Notes under the pieces: model-generated
Told to the model about the DNA's origin: nothing
Databases searched by the model: none
What the model saw: only the letters and a program-made list of their open reading frames with translations
DNA from: Crenobacter oryzisoli
GTDB taxonomy: Bacteria > Pseudomonadota > Gammaproteobacteria > Burkholderiales > Chromobacteriaceae
Length of the DNA: 64,000 bases
Direction of reading: 5' to 3'
Assembly: GCF_030385785.1 (NCBI RefSeq)
Contig: NZ_JAUEDK010000003.1
Location: 124,001-188,000, forward strand
Shown here: positions 25,927 through 35,740 of the stretch, in pieces
How positions within the stretch are numbered: the stretch's first letter is position 1
Layout: each line of letters opens with the position of its first letter
Program-made: the position numbers and the translations under genes

Positions 25927-26320
25927 CAGAAGACCACGCCCGAGTAGAGGATCACGTTGGCGTACGGCGTGGCCTCGCCGGTGCGGATCACCGCGCGGGC
26001 GTTGCGGGTCAGCGCCTTGAACTGCTCGTGGCTGACCAGCCTCACCGCGATGCCGGCCTGCTGCATGTCGCCCGCGCAGGCGCTGACCTTGGCGTTATGG
26101 CTGTGGATCTCGTCGGCCAGCACCGCGCTCTCCACCTGCATGTCTTGCAGCACCACCTTGAGCACATCGAAGAACGAGGGAATGCCGGGCGTCAGCGCCA
26201 GATCGATGCGCTCGACGCCGTCCGAGATCGGCAGACCGCAGTCGGCGATGACGACGCTGTCGCCGTGGCCGAGCTCGGCCACGGCGACAGCTGGGCGTTC
26301 AGGGTTCCGTGTTTCTTCAT
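25926..26320 (-). pseudogene. rbsD: D-ribose pyranase, frameshifted near the N-terminus
   Basis: RbsD converts beta-pyran to beta-furan ribose. The canonical start ATG at 26320 overlaps the rbsK stop (ATGA) and encodes the family N-terminus MKKHGTLNAQLS. The remainder (VAELGHGDSVVIADCGLPI ... to the VILYSGVVF end) continues in a different frame: a net loss of one base (1 or 4 nt) near 26280-26290. The catalytic His (LGHGD) and the C-terminal Tyr/Asn (ATPYANVIL) are intact. An out-of-frame ATG further upstream at 26354 keeps the frame open but lacks the family start. Sequencing error is the alternative. Confidence 0.72.
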
Positions 26321-27213
26321 GCGGTCTGCTCTGCGAGGAAGGCGGCGAGTTCATCAGCCGTCGGCATGCCGCCTTGGGCGCCGAAACGGGTCACCGATAG
26401 GGCGGCGGCCGCGGCGGCGGCACGCATCGCCGGCTTCAGCCCCAGTTGCAGATGCGCCGCCAGCGCGGCGTTGTAGGTGTCGCCAGCGCCGGTGGTATCG
26501 ACCACGTCGACCTTGAAGCCCGGCTGGTGATAGACGGCGCCCTGGGTATCCACGTGATAGGCGCCGTGCTCGCCACGGGTCATCACCACCTTGCCCGGCA
26601 GCTGTGCCAACAGGTCCGGGAACGGCGTACCCGGCTGGTTCAGCGCCAGTGCCAGCTCGTGCTCGTTCGGGGTCAACAGCGTGACGCGCGCCAGCAGCTC
26701 GGCCGGCAGCTGCGCCGCCGGGGCCGGGTTGAGGATCAGCGGCACGCCGTGCTTTTCGGCCAGGATGGCGACGGTCCTGACGGTGGCGAGCGGCACCTCC
26801 AGCTGGGTCAGCACCACGTCGGCCGACGCGATATCGGCTTCGGCGGCCTCGACGTCGGCCGGGGTGAGTGCGTGGTTCGCGCCCGGAATGACAATGATGG
26901 AGTTCTCGCCACCGGCCACGGTGATCAGCGCCACACCGGTGGCCGTGCCTTCAACCGTCTTCACATGGCGCGTCACCACGCCCTCGCGATCGAGGCCGTC
27001 GACCAGCTCACGGCCGAACGCGTCGTCACCGACCGCGCCGACCATCACCACCTGCGCACCGAGCCGGCTCGCCGCCACCGCCTGGTTGGCGCCCTTGCCG
27101 CCCGGGCAGGTGACGAAACGTTCGCCGCTCAGCGTCTCGCCCGGTTCCGGAAAACGGCTGGCCTGGGCGACCAGATCCATATTGATGCTACCAACTACCA
27201 CTACCTTGGGCAT
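26317..27213 (-). CDS. rbsK: Ribokinase
   Basis: 298 residues. Phosphorylates D-ribose to ribose 5-phosphate. PfkB-family signatures: VVVGSINMDLV, TCPGGKGANQAVAASRLGA, and VDTTGAGDTYNAALAAHL with the catalytic Asp. The ATG at 27213 follows AGGAGGG by 5 nt; a longer upstream frame has no homologous residues. First gene of the operon rbsK-rbsD-rbsA-(rbsC/rbsB scar); no rbsR repressor gene is adjacent. Confidence 0.95.
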   Translation of the reverse strand: MPKVVVVGSINMDLVAQASRFPEPGETLSGERFVTCPGGKGANQAVAASRLGAQVVMVGAVGDDAFGRELVDGLDREGVVTRHVKTVEGTATGVALITVAGGENSIIVIPGANHALTPADVEAAEADIASADVVLTQLEVPLATVRTVAILAEKHGVPLILNPAPAAQLPAELLARVTLLTPNEHELALALNQPGTPFPDLLAQLPGKVVMTRGEHGAYHVDTQGAVYHQPGFKVDVVDTTGAGDTYNAALAAHLQLGLKPAMRAAAAAAALSVTRFGAQGGMPTADELAAFLAEQTA

Positions 27214-27252
27214 GGTCCCTCCTGCAGAACCGCCCGCCCCCCGCAAATGCGA

Positions 27253-27284
27253 CGCCGTGACAGCGAGTGATGCTTGTCACGGCG
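27253..27284 (-). promoter_or_regulatory. Inverted repeat in the rbsK leader
   Basis: CGCCGTGACA (27253-27262) and TGTCACGGCG (27275-27284) form a perfect 10-bp stem with a 12-nt loop, 40 bp upstream of the ribokinase start. No T-run follows, so it is more likely an operator or leader structure than a terminator. Confidence 0.45.
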
Positions 27285-27537
27285 ATGGCTGCGGGGCGCC
27301 AAAGGCGATCCCTGCCGAATGGCTACGCATTCGGCACAATATTAGAATGCTCTAAAATAAGACTCTATTGTCCAAGAATCATCACGTCGACTCAATGCCT
27401 GTGCGGGTCGGAAAGACTAACTGCTTGATCAGAAAGGAATCGATCTATAGCCGAATGACTACATTCGACAAAATACAGCCCAAGCCGGCCATCGGCCGGT
27501 TTGGGCCTTGCAGAACTGCGCACTGGCGCAAGCACGA
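27285..27537. other. Intergenic region with strong hairpin at 27478-27506
   Basis: No gene. AT-rich DNA near 27335-27375 is the likely rbs promoter. GCCCAAGCCGGCC (27478-27490) pairs with GGCCGGTTTGGGC (27494-27506) with one mismatch and a 3-nt loop; read on the minus strand it lies after the small protein gene at 27538 and is followed by TGTATTTTG, so it may end that transcript. Confidence 0.45.
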
Positions 27538-27789
27538 TCAGTGCAGGCCGGCACGGGACAGGAAGCGCAGATAACCGACGCCTTCCAGCCAGAAGCCGCC
27601 GTCGGCCAGCGGGGTCGCCTCTTCGAGCTCGCCGACCGTCAGCACCAGATCCTGACCTTCGACCCTTGCCTGCAATGCCACGTCGTCGTCGTCGGCGAAA
27701 TCGGTGTCATCGAAGCGAAAGTCGAGGCTGACAAACTGGTTGTTCACCTGTATGTAGTCCGCCTGATTCAGCAAATGCAGAATATCCAT
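27538..27789 (-). CDS. 83-residue acidic hypothetical protein
   Basis: Starts at an ATG preceded by GGAGGAGGG. The sequence MDILHLLNQADYIQVNNQFVSLDF... is acidic with an FDDTDFADDDD run and predicted beta strands (VALQARVEGQDLVLTVGELEEA), resembling a small beta-rich domain. A longer frame upstream lacks support and crosses an inverted-repeat element. Family not recognised. Confidence 0.6.
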   Translation of the reverse strand: MDILHLLNQADYIQVNNQFVSLDFRFDDTDFADDDDVALQARVEGQDLVLTVGELEEATPLADGGFWLEGVGYLRFLSRAGLH

Positions 27790-27849
27790 GGCACGACCCT
27801 CCTCCGCAACAACGACGGTGGCAAGACACGGCAACGGCGCCGTGATAGT

Positions 27850-27953
27850 GAGCCTCTGACAAAACCTCCTTGGCCTGTACCGCTGCGTTGTCGCAATCGC
27901 TGCGACCGCACGCCAGACCAAGACTGAGAGTCACGGGACTTTGTCAGCCGCTC
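27850..27953. mobile_element. MITE-like element D
   Basis: About 104 bp with ends GAGCCTCTGACAAA and TTTGTCAGCCGCTC (12 of 14 paired) and an inner pair CTTGG/CCAAG. No coding capacity. Downstream, at 27980-28000, AATCGGGAACAGGCTCTT resembles the right end of repeat family A, so insertions may have piled up here, next to the radC stop codon. Confidence 0.45.
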
Positions 27954-28000
27954 TTGGAGCCTACCCACGCCCTTTTAGATTAGAAATCGGGAACAGGCTC

Positions 28001-28675
28001 TTACAACCAGCCACGCTCGGCGAACGACTCGGCGTGCCCGGCGGTCACGATGAAGTGATCCAGTAACCGGATATCAACCAATTCAAGCGCCGCCTTCAGC
28101 GTGGCGGTCAATGCACGGTCGGCTGCCGAAGCCTCCGGACAGCCGCCTGGGTGGTTGTGTGCCACGATCATCGCCGCAGCGTTGTGCAACAAGGCGCGTC
28201 GCACTATCTCGCGGGGATAGACCCGGGTTTCACTGACCGACCCCTGTGCTACTTCTTCGACAGCGATGATGCGATTTTGTGCCGTAAGAAACAGCACCAT
28301 AAATACCTCGACCTCGCGCCGCCCTATCGTCCAACGCAGGTAGTCGCGCACGGCCTCAGGGCTCGACAGGGCATCGGGCGCCTGCAGTTCTTCGGCCAAC
28401 ACCCGCCGCGCCAGCTCCTTCACTGCCATGAACTGCGCATACTTGGCAGGCCCCAGCCCGCGCCGCGCCGAAAAGTCCTGTACGCTGGCCGAAAACAAGG
28501 CACCTAATGAGCCGAAATCGGCGACCAGCTCGCGTGCCATGTCCACCGCCGACAGGCCGGGCAGTCCGGTACGCAGGAAAATGGCCAGCAGCTCGGCGTC
28601 GGACAACGCCACCGCGCCACGGGCCAACAGTTTTTCACGTGGCCGTTCGTCTTGCGGCCACTCTGCAATCGACAT
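28001..28675 (-). CDS. radC: RadC-family JAB/MPN domain protein
   Basis: 224 residues from the ATG at 28675, which follows AAGGGGGA; a longer upstream frame is not conserved. N-terminal helix-hairpin-helix-like region (ARGAVALSDAELLAIFLRTG) and the JAMM metalloprotease-like motif (conserved Glu, then IVAHNHPGGCPEASAADRALT). The name is historical; a role in DNA repair is not established. Divergent from coaBC. Confidence 0.93.
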   Translation of the reverse strand: MSIAEWPQDERPREKLLARGAVALSDAELLAIFLRTGLPGLSAVDMARELVADFGSLGALFSASVQDFSARRGLGPAKYAQFMAVKELARRVLAEELQAPDALSSPEAVRDYLRWTIGRREVEVFMVLFLTAQNRIIAVEEVAQGSVSETRVYPREIVRRALLHNAAAMIVAHNHPGGCPEASAADRALTATLKAALELVDIRLLDHFIVTAGHAESFAERGWL

Positions 28676-28877
28676 CTCGTCCCCCTTAGACTTGCTATAG
28701 CACCGCGCACCACCCCGCCGCCATGACAAAATCGTAAACATTTGTAAATTCAGCCGTTATAGACTACGGAATCGATTCGTTCCAGAGTACGGCTGGTCGC
28801 TTCGGCTGACCTCGGCGGCCCGAATCCGCTACACTTTACCCCGTTCTCACACAGCCCCTCGTGGCAGGAAGGCCCGC

Positions 28878-30065
28878 ATGACCTCGCGTCGGATTCTCCT
28901 TGGCGTCACCGGCGGCATCGCCGCATACAAGTCGGCCGAACTGGTCCGGCTCCTGAAGAAGGCCGGTCACGAAGTCGAGGTGGTGATGAGCGAGTCGGCC
29001 GAGCGTTTCGTCACGCCGGTCACCTTCCAGGCGCTGTCGGGCAACGCGGTGTTCACCAGCGTATGGGACCCGCGCACCGACAACGCGATGGGCCACATCG
29101 AGCTGTCGCGCCGTGCAGACGTGTTCCTGATCGCACCGGCCACCGCCGACATGCTGTTCAAGATCGCCCATGGCGCCTGCGACGACCTGATCTCGACGCT
29201 GGCCGCAGCGCGCACCTGCCCGCTGGTGGTCGCGCCGGCGATGAACAAGCAGATGTGGCAGAACCCGGCCAACCAGCGCAACGTGGCGCAGCTGATCGCC
29301 GACGGCGTGCAGGTGTTCGGCCCGGCCGCCGGCGAGCAGGCCTGCGGCGAGGTCGGCGACGGTCGCATGCTGGAGCCGGAGGACATCGTGGACCTGCTCG
29401 ACGGCGTGTTCACCGAGAAGCGCCTGGCCGGCCAGACGGTGCTGATGACCGCCGGCCCCACCTTCGAACCGATCGACCCGGTGCGTGGCATCACCAACAT
29501 CAGCTCGGGCAAGATGGGCTACGCGCTGGCGCGCGCCTGCCGCGACGCCGGTGCCGACGTGGTGCTGGTATCCGGCCCGACCGCATTGCCGCCGCCGGTC
29601 GGCGTGCGCACCATCCCAGTCACCACCGCCCTGGAAATGCACGAGGCGGTGCTGGCCGAAGTGGGCCGCTGTTCGGTATTCATCGGTGTGGCGGCGGTGG
29701 CCGACTACCGCGTGGTGAACCGCGCCGAGCACAAGATCAAGAAGGAGGGCCACGAGGCGCCGGTGATCGAGCTGGTCGAGAACCCCGACATCCTCGCCTT
29801 CGTCGCCAACCTGCCGAACGCGCCGTTCTGCGTCGGCTTCGCCGCCGAGAGCCAGAACCTGCTCGAGTTCGCCGACGCCAAGCGCCGCCGCAAGAAGGTA
29901 CCGCTGTTGGTCGCCAACCTTGCACAGCAGGCGATGGGCAGCGACGTCAACGACGTGGTGCTGCTCGACGATGCCGGCACCTATCCACTGCCTGCCGCCG
30001 ACAAGCGCGAGGTGGCGCACGCGATCGTGCGGCATCTGGCCGCCCGCCTCGCCGCACGCCGCTGA
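28878..30065 (+). CDS. coaBC: Phosphopantothenoylcysteine decarboxylase / phosphopantothenate-cysteine ligase
   Basis: 395 residues, bifunctional enzyme of coenzyme A synthesis. The CoaC flavoprotein half has GGIAAYKSAELVRLLKKAG, GHIELSRRAD (catalytic His), PAMNKQMWQNPANQ and the substrate-clamp Cys in EQACGEVGDGRM. The CoaB half follows from about residue 190 with TAGPTFEPIDPVRGITNISSGKMG. AGGAAGG precedes the ATG. The dut gene follows in the same direction, the classic coaBC-dut order. Confidence 0.97.
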   Translation: MTSRRILLGVTGGIAAYKSAELVRLLKKAGHEVEVVMSESAERFVTPVTFQALSGNAVFTSVWDPRTDNAMGHIELSRRADVFLIAPATADMLFKIAHGACDDLISTLAAARTCPLVVAPAMNKQMWQNPANQRNVAQLIADGVQVFGPAAGEQACGEVGDGRMLEPEDIVDLLDGVFTEKRLAGQTVLMTAGPTFEPIDPVRGITNISSGKMGYALARACRDAGADVVLVSGPTALPPPVGVRTIPVTTALEMHEAVLAEVGRCSVFIGVAAVADYRVVNRAEHKIKKEGHEAPVIELVENPDILAFVANLPNAPFCVGFAAESQNLLEFADAKRRRKKVPLLVANLAQQAMGSDVNDVVLLDDAGTYPLPAADKREVAHAIVRHLAARLAARR

Positions 30066-30188
30066 GCGCCGCAGGCCTGCCCTCCCGGCGTTGCTGCGCA
30101 GTACAACTTAATACGGCCTACGACAGCGCGACAGGCGGGACCGCTTCGCCGGACTTGACCAGCGACGCTTGAAACCGACCCCATTAAT

Positions 30189-30228
30189 GGTTCGGCCAAC
30201 CTTTCAAGGTTGGCCGAACTGTGTTTTT
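30189..30228 (+). terminator. Terminator-like hairpin built from an inverted 12-mer pair, between coaBC and dut
   Basis: GTTCGGCCAACC (30190-30201) and GGTTGGCCGAAC (30208-30219) form a long perfect stem, followed by TGTGTTTTT. The same 12-mer recurs elsewhere in the window. It could attenuate read-through from coaBC into dut, whose start is 29 bp further on. Confidence 0.75.
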
Positions 30229-30247
30229 AGCAAGGAATATACAAGCC

Positions 30248-30700
30248 ATGAAACCGACCGTAGACGTCAAGATCCTCGACCACCGCCTGAAGGACAACCT
30301 GCCCGAGTACGCCACCCCGGGCTCGGCCGGCCTCGACCTACGTGCCGCCGTCGATGCCGAACTGGTGATCGAGCCGGGACAGACCACACTGGTGCCGACC
30401 GGCATCGCCATCCACATCGAGGACCCGGCACTGGCAGCGATGATCCTGCCACGCTCTGGCCTGGGCCACAAACACGGCATCGTATTGGGCAACCTGGTCG
30501 GGCTGATCGATTCAGACTACCAGGGCCAGCTGTTCGTGTCGGTATGGAACCGCGGCGACAAGCCGTTCGTGTTGCCGCCGCTCGAGCGCATCGCGCAGAT
30601 GATCATCGTGCCGGTGGTGCAGGTCGACTTCAACGTGGTCGAGGAGTTCGGTGAGAGCGAGCGCGGTGCCGGCGGCTTCGGCAGCACCGGCACCAAGTAA
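30248..30700 (+). CDS. dut: Deoxyuridine 5'-triphosphate nucleotidohydrolase
   Basis: 150 residues, trimeric dUTPase that removes dUTP and supplies dUMP. The five motifs are present: [38 protein letters not shown] and the C-terminal GAGGFGSTG arm. ATG at 30248 after CAAGGAA; an earlier in-frame ATG adds nine unconserved residues. Confidence 0.97.
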   Translation: MKPTVDVKILDHRLKDNLPEYATPGSAGLDLRAAVDAELVIEPGQTTLVPTGIAIHIEDPALAAMILPRSGLGHKHGIVLGNLVGLIDSDYQGQLFVSVWNRGDKPFVLPPLERIAQMIIVPVVQVDFNVVEEFGESERGAGGFGSTGTK

Positions 30701-31074
30701 CAGTCTCCTTGGCATTGCCAGCGGCCCTGCACACCTGACCAAGGCCACTTCGTTGGGTCTTGTTAGCAACACCTAGCCCCACGTCACACCCAGATGCCCC
30801 GCCCCTCCGGCGGGGCGTTGTCGTTTCCAATCTCACCAATAGTCACGCGGGCGACCATTTCACCAAAAGAATCTTTAATTTATTTACATATAAGCATTTA
30901 CAAATTGTTACAAGGCCTCCCCCCCGCTTTCCACTAGAGTAACGCCTCAAATTTCTTAAAACACCGCAAAAAACGCTGAATTTATCCATCATATCAGCAA
31001 CTTAGCGGGCACACTGGCTCAAACAACGATCGGGACACAATCCCGACCGCGGTAGGAGACCAGAGGAGAGGACC
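30701..31074. other. Intergenic region: dut terminator and long leader of the permease gene
   Basis: GCCCCGCC pairs with GGCGGGGC at 30796-30817, followed by a short GTTGT tail, probably the dut terminator. An AT-rich stretch (30870-30915) is the likely permease promoter. A small stem TCGGGA/TCCCGA (about 31030-31046) lies just before the GAGGAGAGG ribosome-binding site. No riboswitch fold is recognised. Confidence 0.45.
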
Positions 31075-32706
31075 ATGAACCATCACACACACCGCAGCAT
31101 CGGCGCCTGGCCGCTGATGATGACCGGACTCGGCTCGATCATCGGATCGGGCTGGCTGTTCGGCGCCTGGAAGGCCGCGATGATCGCCGGGCCGGCCGCC
31201 ATCTTCGCCTGGGTCATCGGCATGCTGGTGATTCTGGCCATCGCACTGAGTTATGTCGAACTGGGCGTGATGTTCCCGGAATCGGGCGGCATGGTGCGCT
31301 ATGCTCGCTACTCGCACGGCTCGCTGGTCGGTTTCATCGCCGCCTGGGCCAACTGGATCGCCATCGTCTCGGTGATCCCGGTCGAAGCCGAGGCGTCGAT
31401 CCAGTACATGAGCTCCTGGCCGTGGGCCTGGGCACAGGCACTGTGCGCGCATGACGAGCTGACCCCCCCGGGCCTCGCTCTCGCAGCAGTCCTGGTGATC
31501 GTGTACTTCCTGCTCAACTACTGGGGCGTGAAGCTGTTTGCCAAGGCCAACTCGCTGATCACCCTGTTCAAACTGGCCATCCCGGCGCTGACCGCCGTCG
31601 CACTGATCACCAGCGGCTTCCACACCGGCAACTTCCACGCGGCCGAACACGGTGGCTTCGCGCCGTTCGGCTGGTCGGCAGTGCTGACCGCAGTCGCCAC
31701 CAGCGGTATCGTGTTCAGCTTCAACGGCTTCCAGAGCCCGATCAACCTGGCAGGCGAAGTGCGCAATCCGGCACGCAGCATCCCGTTCGCGGTGGTGTTC
31801 TCCATCCTGCTCTCCGCGGTGATCTATGTGCTGCTGCAGGTCGCCTTCGTCGGCAGCCTGTCGCCCGAGGCGCTGGCGAAGGGCTGGAGCCACCTCAACT
31901 TCAGCTCGCCGTTCGCGCAGCTGGCGCTGGCGTTGAACCTGAACTGGCTGTGCCTGGTGCTGTACCTCGACGCCTTCGTCAGCCCGAGCGGCACCGGCTC
32001 CACCTACATGGCCACCACCGCGCGGATGATCTACGCGATGGAGAAAAACGGCACCATGCCGGCCTGCTTCGGCCGCCTGCACCCACTCTACAACGTGCCG
32101 CGCCCGGCCATGTGGTTCAACCTGCTGATCTCCTTCGTGTTCCTGTTCTTCTTCCGCGGCTGGGGCTCGCTGGCTGCGGTGATCTCGGTCGCGACGGTGA
32201 TCTCCTACCTGACCGGGCCGGTCAGCACCATGGCGCTGCGCCGCGCTGCGCCGGAGCTGCCGCGTCCGCTGCGCGTGCCGGGCATCGGCGCAATCTCGGC
32301 CTTCGCCTTCGTGTGCGCCTCGCTGGTGCTGTATTGGGCGCGCTGGCCCTTAACCGGTCAGATCATCATCCTGATGGCCTTCGCCCTGCCGATCTACGCC
32401 TACTACCAGGCCAAGGCCGGTTGGCCGAACTTCGCGCGCGACTGGCGTGCCACCCGCTGGTTGGTGGTCTATCTGCTGGCGATGGCCGCCGTGTCCTACT
32501 TCGGCAGCCGCGAGTTCGGCGGCACCGGCGCGATCCCGTTCGGCTGGGACATGGGCCTGGTCGCGCTGCTGGCGCTGGGCTTCTTCCGCTGGGGCGTCGC
32601 CAGTGGCTGGCGCACCGAATTCCTCGCCGAGGCGCATCCGCTGCCCGAAGAGGAAACTGCTCCGGCCACCGAGCCGGCACCGCGCCTGGCTGGCCAGCGC
32701 GCCTGA
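31075..32706 (+). CDS. APC-family amino acid permease
   Basis: 543 residues with about 12 membrane helices. Helix 1 contains MMTGLGSIIGSGWLFGAWKAA, the unwound GSG(W/I)xF substrate-binding motif of APC carriers, followed by EGGMVRYARYSHG-like text (PESGGMVRYARYSHGS). Substrate is probably an amino acid or similar; not predictable further. The C-terminal 30 residues are acidic and Pro/Ala-rich. Own promoter and terminator make it a single-gene unit. Confidence 0.9.
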   Translation: MNHHTHRSIGAWPLMMTGLGSIIGSGWLFGAWKAAMIAGPAAIFAWVIGMLVILAIALSYVELGVMFPESGGMVRYARYSHGSLVGFIAAWANWIAIVSVIPVEAEASIQYMSSWPWAWAQALCAHDELTPPGLALAAVLVIVYFLLNYWGVKLFAKANSLITLFKLAIPALTAVALITSGFHTGNFHAAEHGGFAPFGWSAVLTAVATSGIVFSFNGFQSPINLAGEVRNPARSIPFAVVFSILLSAVIYVLLQVAFVGSLSPEALAKGWSHLNFSSPFAQLALALNLNWLCLVLYLDAFVSPSGTGSTYMATTARMIYAMEKNGTMPACFGRLHPLYNVPRPAMWFNLLISFVFLFFFRGWGSLAAVISVATVISYLTGPVSTMALRRAAPELPRPLRVPGIGAISAFAFVCASLVLYWARWPLTGQIIILMAFALPIYAYYQAKAGWPNFARDWRATRWLVVYLLAMAAVSYFGSREFGGTGAIPFGWDMGLVALLALGFFRWGVASGWRTEFLAEAHPLPEEETAPATEPAPRLAGQRA

Positions 32707-32724
32707 GCCCTCCCCATCCCCTGC

Positions 32725-32753
32725 AACGCCCGTCCTCGCGACGGGCGTTTTTG
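32725..32753 (+). terminator. Terminator of the APC permease gene
   Basis: AACGCCCGTC pairs with GACGGGCGTT over CTCGC, then TTT. Confidence 0.9.
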
Positions 32754-32904
32754 CATCCACCTTCCGCTCGGACCGATTTGCCATATGCATGGCATCAGGC
32801 GGCATTGGACGAGCCACATTGGCACGCCATATAAAACTGCCTCTACCTGAAGCATTCAGAGGTCCCCTACTCGGCCGACCTTGCCTTCCTCACGGAGATA
32901 GTCC

Positions 32905-34020
32905 ATGTCCACGCTCGACCCGATCACGCTGCGCCGTCACGGCACCGGCCTGATCGCCGCTGACCCGGCCCGCTCGGCCGGCGGCTACACCCTGTTCGCC
33001 CCGCAAACCGCCGGTGGCCGCGCCTTCCTGATCGACGCCGACGGCCGCGACGTCCACCAGTGGCAGCTGCCCCACCGCCCCGGCCGCGACGCGGTGCTGC
33101 TGCCCAACGGCAACCTCGGCTACAACGGCAACCACCCCGACTCGCCCGATCTGTTCTCCGGCTGGGCGGTCTGGCACGGCGGCGCCTTCGCCGAGGTCAC
33201 CCCGGACGGCGAGACCGTCTGGGAGCATACCGACCCCTACCACCATCACGACGCGCAATGGCTGCCGAACGGCCACCTGCTCTACAGTACCGTCGAGCCG
33301 CTGCCGGCCGCCATCGCCGCGCAGATCCAGGGCGGCATCCCCGGCAGCGAGGCACCAGGCGGGGTGATCTACGCCGACGTGATCAAGGAAGTGGACCGCG
33401 AGGGCCGCACGCAGTGGGAGTGGCGCAGCTGGGAACACCTCGCCCCGGCCGACTACCCGCTGCACCCGGTCTTCGAGCGCTACCACTGGCCGATGTGCAA
33501 CGCGGTTACCCCAGCCAGCAACGGCAAGGTGCTGCTCAGCCTGCGCAGCGTCGGCAGCGTGATCGCCATCGACAAGCACACCGACGCGGTACTGTGGCGC
33601 CTCGGCAGCGACATCGTTGCCCAGCAGCACTGCCCGAGCGAACTGGCCAACGGCCACGTGCTGGTCTTCGACAACGGCAGCTTCCGTCCGCATCAGTCGA
33701 TGCCGCACTCGCGCATCATCGAAGTCGATCCGGTCAGCAAGACCATCGTCTGGCAGTACAAGGACACCCCGGGCTACGCCTTCTACAGCCCGTTCATGGG
33801 CGGCGCACAGCGACTTGCCAATGGCAACACCTTCATCACCGAGTCCAACTTCGGCCGGCTGTTCGAGGTGACCCCGGCCGGCGAGGTAGTGTGGGAATAC
33901 ATCATCCCCCACTTCGCCGAATACCCGGACGAAGCGGCGCGCGCCTACCTGCCAGGCGCCACCAACGGCGTGTTCCGCGCGCACCGCTACGCGGCGAACG
34001 AGATTCCGTGGCTGCGCTGA
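32905..34020 (+). CDS. Arylsulfotransferase-like (ASST) beta-propeller protein
   Basis: 371 residues with repeated propeller blades of the form D-G-x-x-x-W-x-x-x (VHQWQLPHRPGRDAVLLPNGNLGY, GETVWEHTDPYHHHDAQWLPNGHLLY, AVLWRLGSDIVAQQHCPSELANGHVLVFDNG, GEVVWEYIIPHF). This is the arylsulfotransferase/ASST layout, but without a signal peptide, so it should be cytoplasmic, unlike the periplasmic E. coli-type enzyme. The His-rich turns could form the active site; sulfotransferase activity is not proven. Flanked by terminators on both sides. Confidence 0.78.
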   Translation: MSTLDPITLRRHGTGLIAADPARSAGGYTLFAPQTAGGRAFLIDADGRDVHQWQLPHRPGRDAVLLPNGNLGYNGNHPDSPDLFSGWAVWHGGAFAEVTPDGETVWEHTDPYHHHDAQWLPNGHLLYSTVEPLPAAIAAQIQGGIPGSEAPGGVIYADVIKEVDREGRTQWEWRSWEHLAPADYPLHPVFERYHWPMCNAVTPASNGKVLLSLRSVGSVIAIDKHTDAVLWRLGSDIVAQQHCPSELANGHVLVFDNGSFRPHQSMPHSRIIEVDPVSKTIVWQYKDTPGYAFYSPFMGGAQRLANGNTFITESNFGRLFEVTPAGEVVWEYIIPHFAEYPDEAARAYLPGATNGVFRAHRYAANEIPWLR

Positions 34021-34037
34021 GCGAGCCGTCCAGACGC

Positions 34038-34066
34038 AAAAAGCCCTGCCGAAGCGGGGCTTTTTA
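34038..34066. terminator. Bidirectional terminator between ASST-like gene and sdaA
   Basis: AAAAAGCCCTGCC pairs with GCGGGGCTTTTT around GAA (one G-U/mismatch). The converging sdaA gene ends 20 bp further. Confidence 0.9.
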
Positions 34067-34085
34067 CTATCCAGCGTTGAACGGT

Positions 34086-35471
<1,386 letters not shown>

Positions 35472-35740
35472 TGTGGGGTCCCCTGCCAAATCTAATTTTT
35501 TGCGTCTACTTACTGCTGTAGACAGCCTTTGTCATCACTGATTCAGCGCGAACAAAGCCGACAGGACACGACCGTTCACTGAAGAGAAGCGCCTTGCCAC
35601 GAATCCAACGAAAAGCACGAAAGCCGCCGACAGTTTGCCTTCATGTTCTTGCTAGGGTTTCATGGCAAACAAGGCGCTTCGCTTGCGCGCTAGAGCGGCG
35701 TGAAGGCCGGGTTGTCAGCGGAACGAGCTCGGCATGAACC
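35472..35740. other. sdaA/dtd intergenic region with a possible operator
   Basis: GTCTAC (35504-35509) and GTAGAC (35518-35523) form a 6-bp inverted repeat with 8-nt spacing about 33-52 bp upstream of the sdaA start, well placed for a repressor or activator. No gene is supported in the rest. Confidence 0.35.

Noticed and set aside
25926-26354. Reading rbsD as an intact 142-residue protein from the upstream ATG at 26354
   Set aside because: That start lies inside rbsK in another frame and lacks the MKKHGTLN family start, which is present one frame over and overlaps the rbsK stop.
30870-31074. Riboswitch in the leader of the APC permease
   Set aside because: Only a small 6-bp stem is seen; no lysine or glycine aptamer core recognised.
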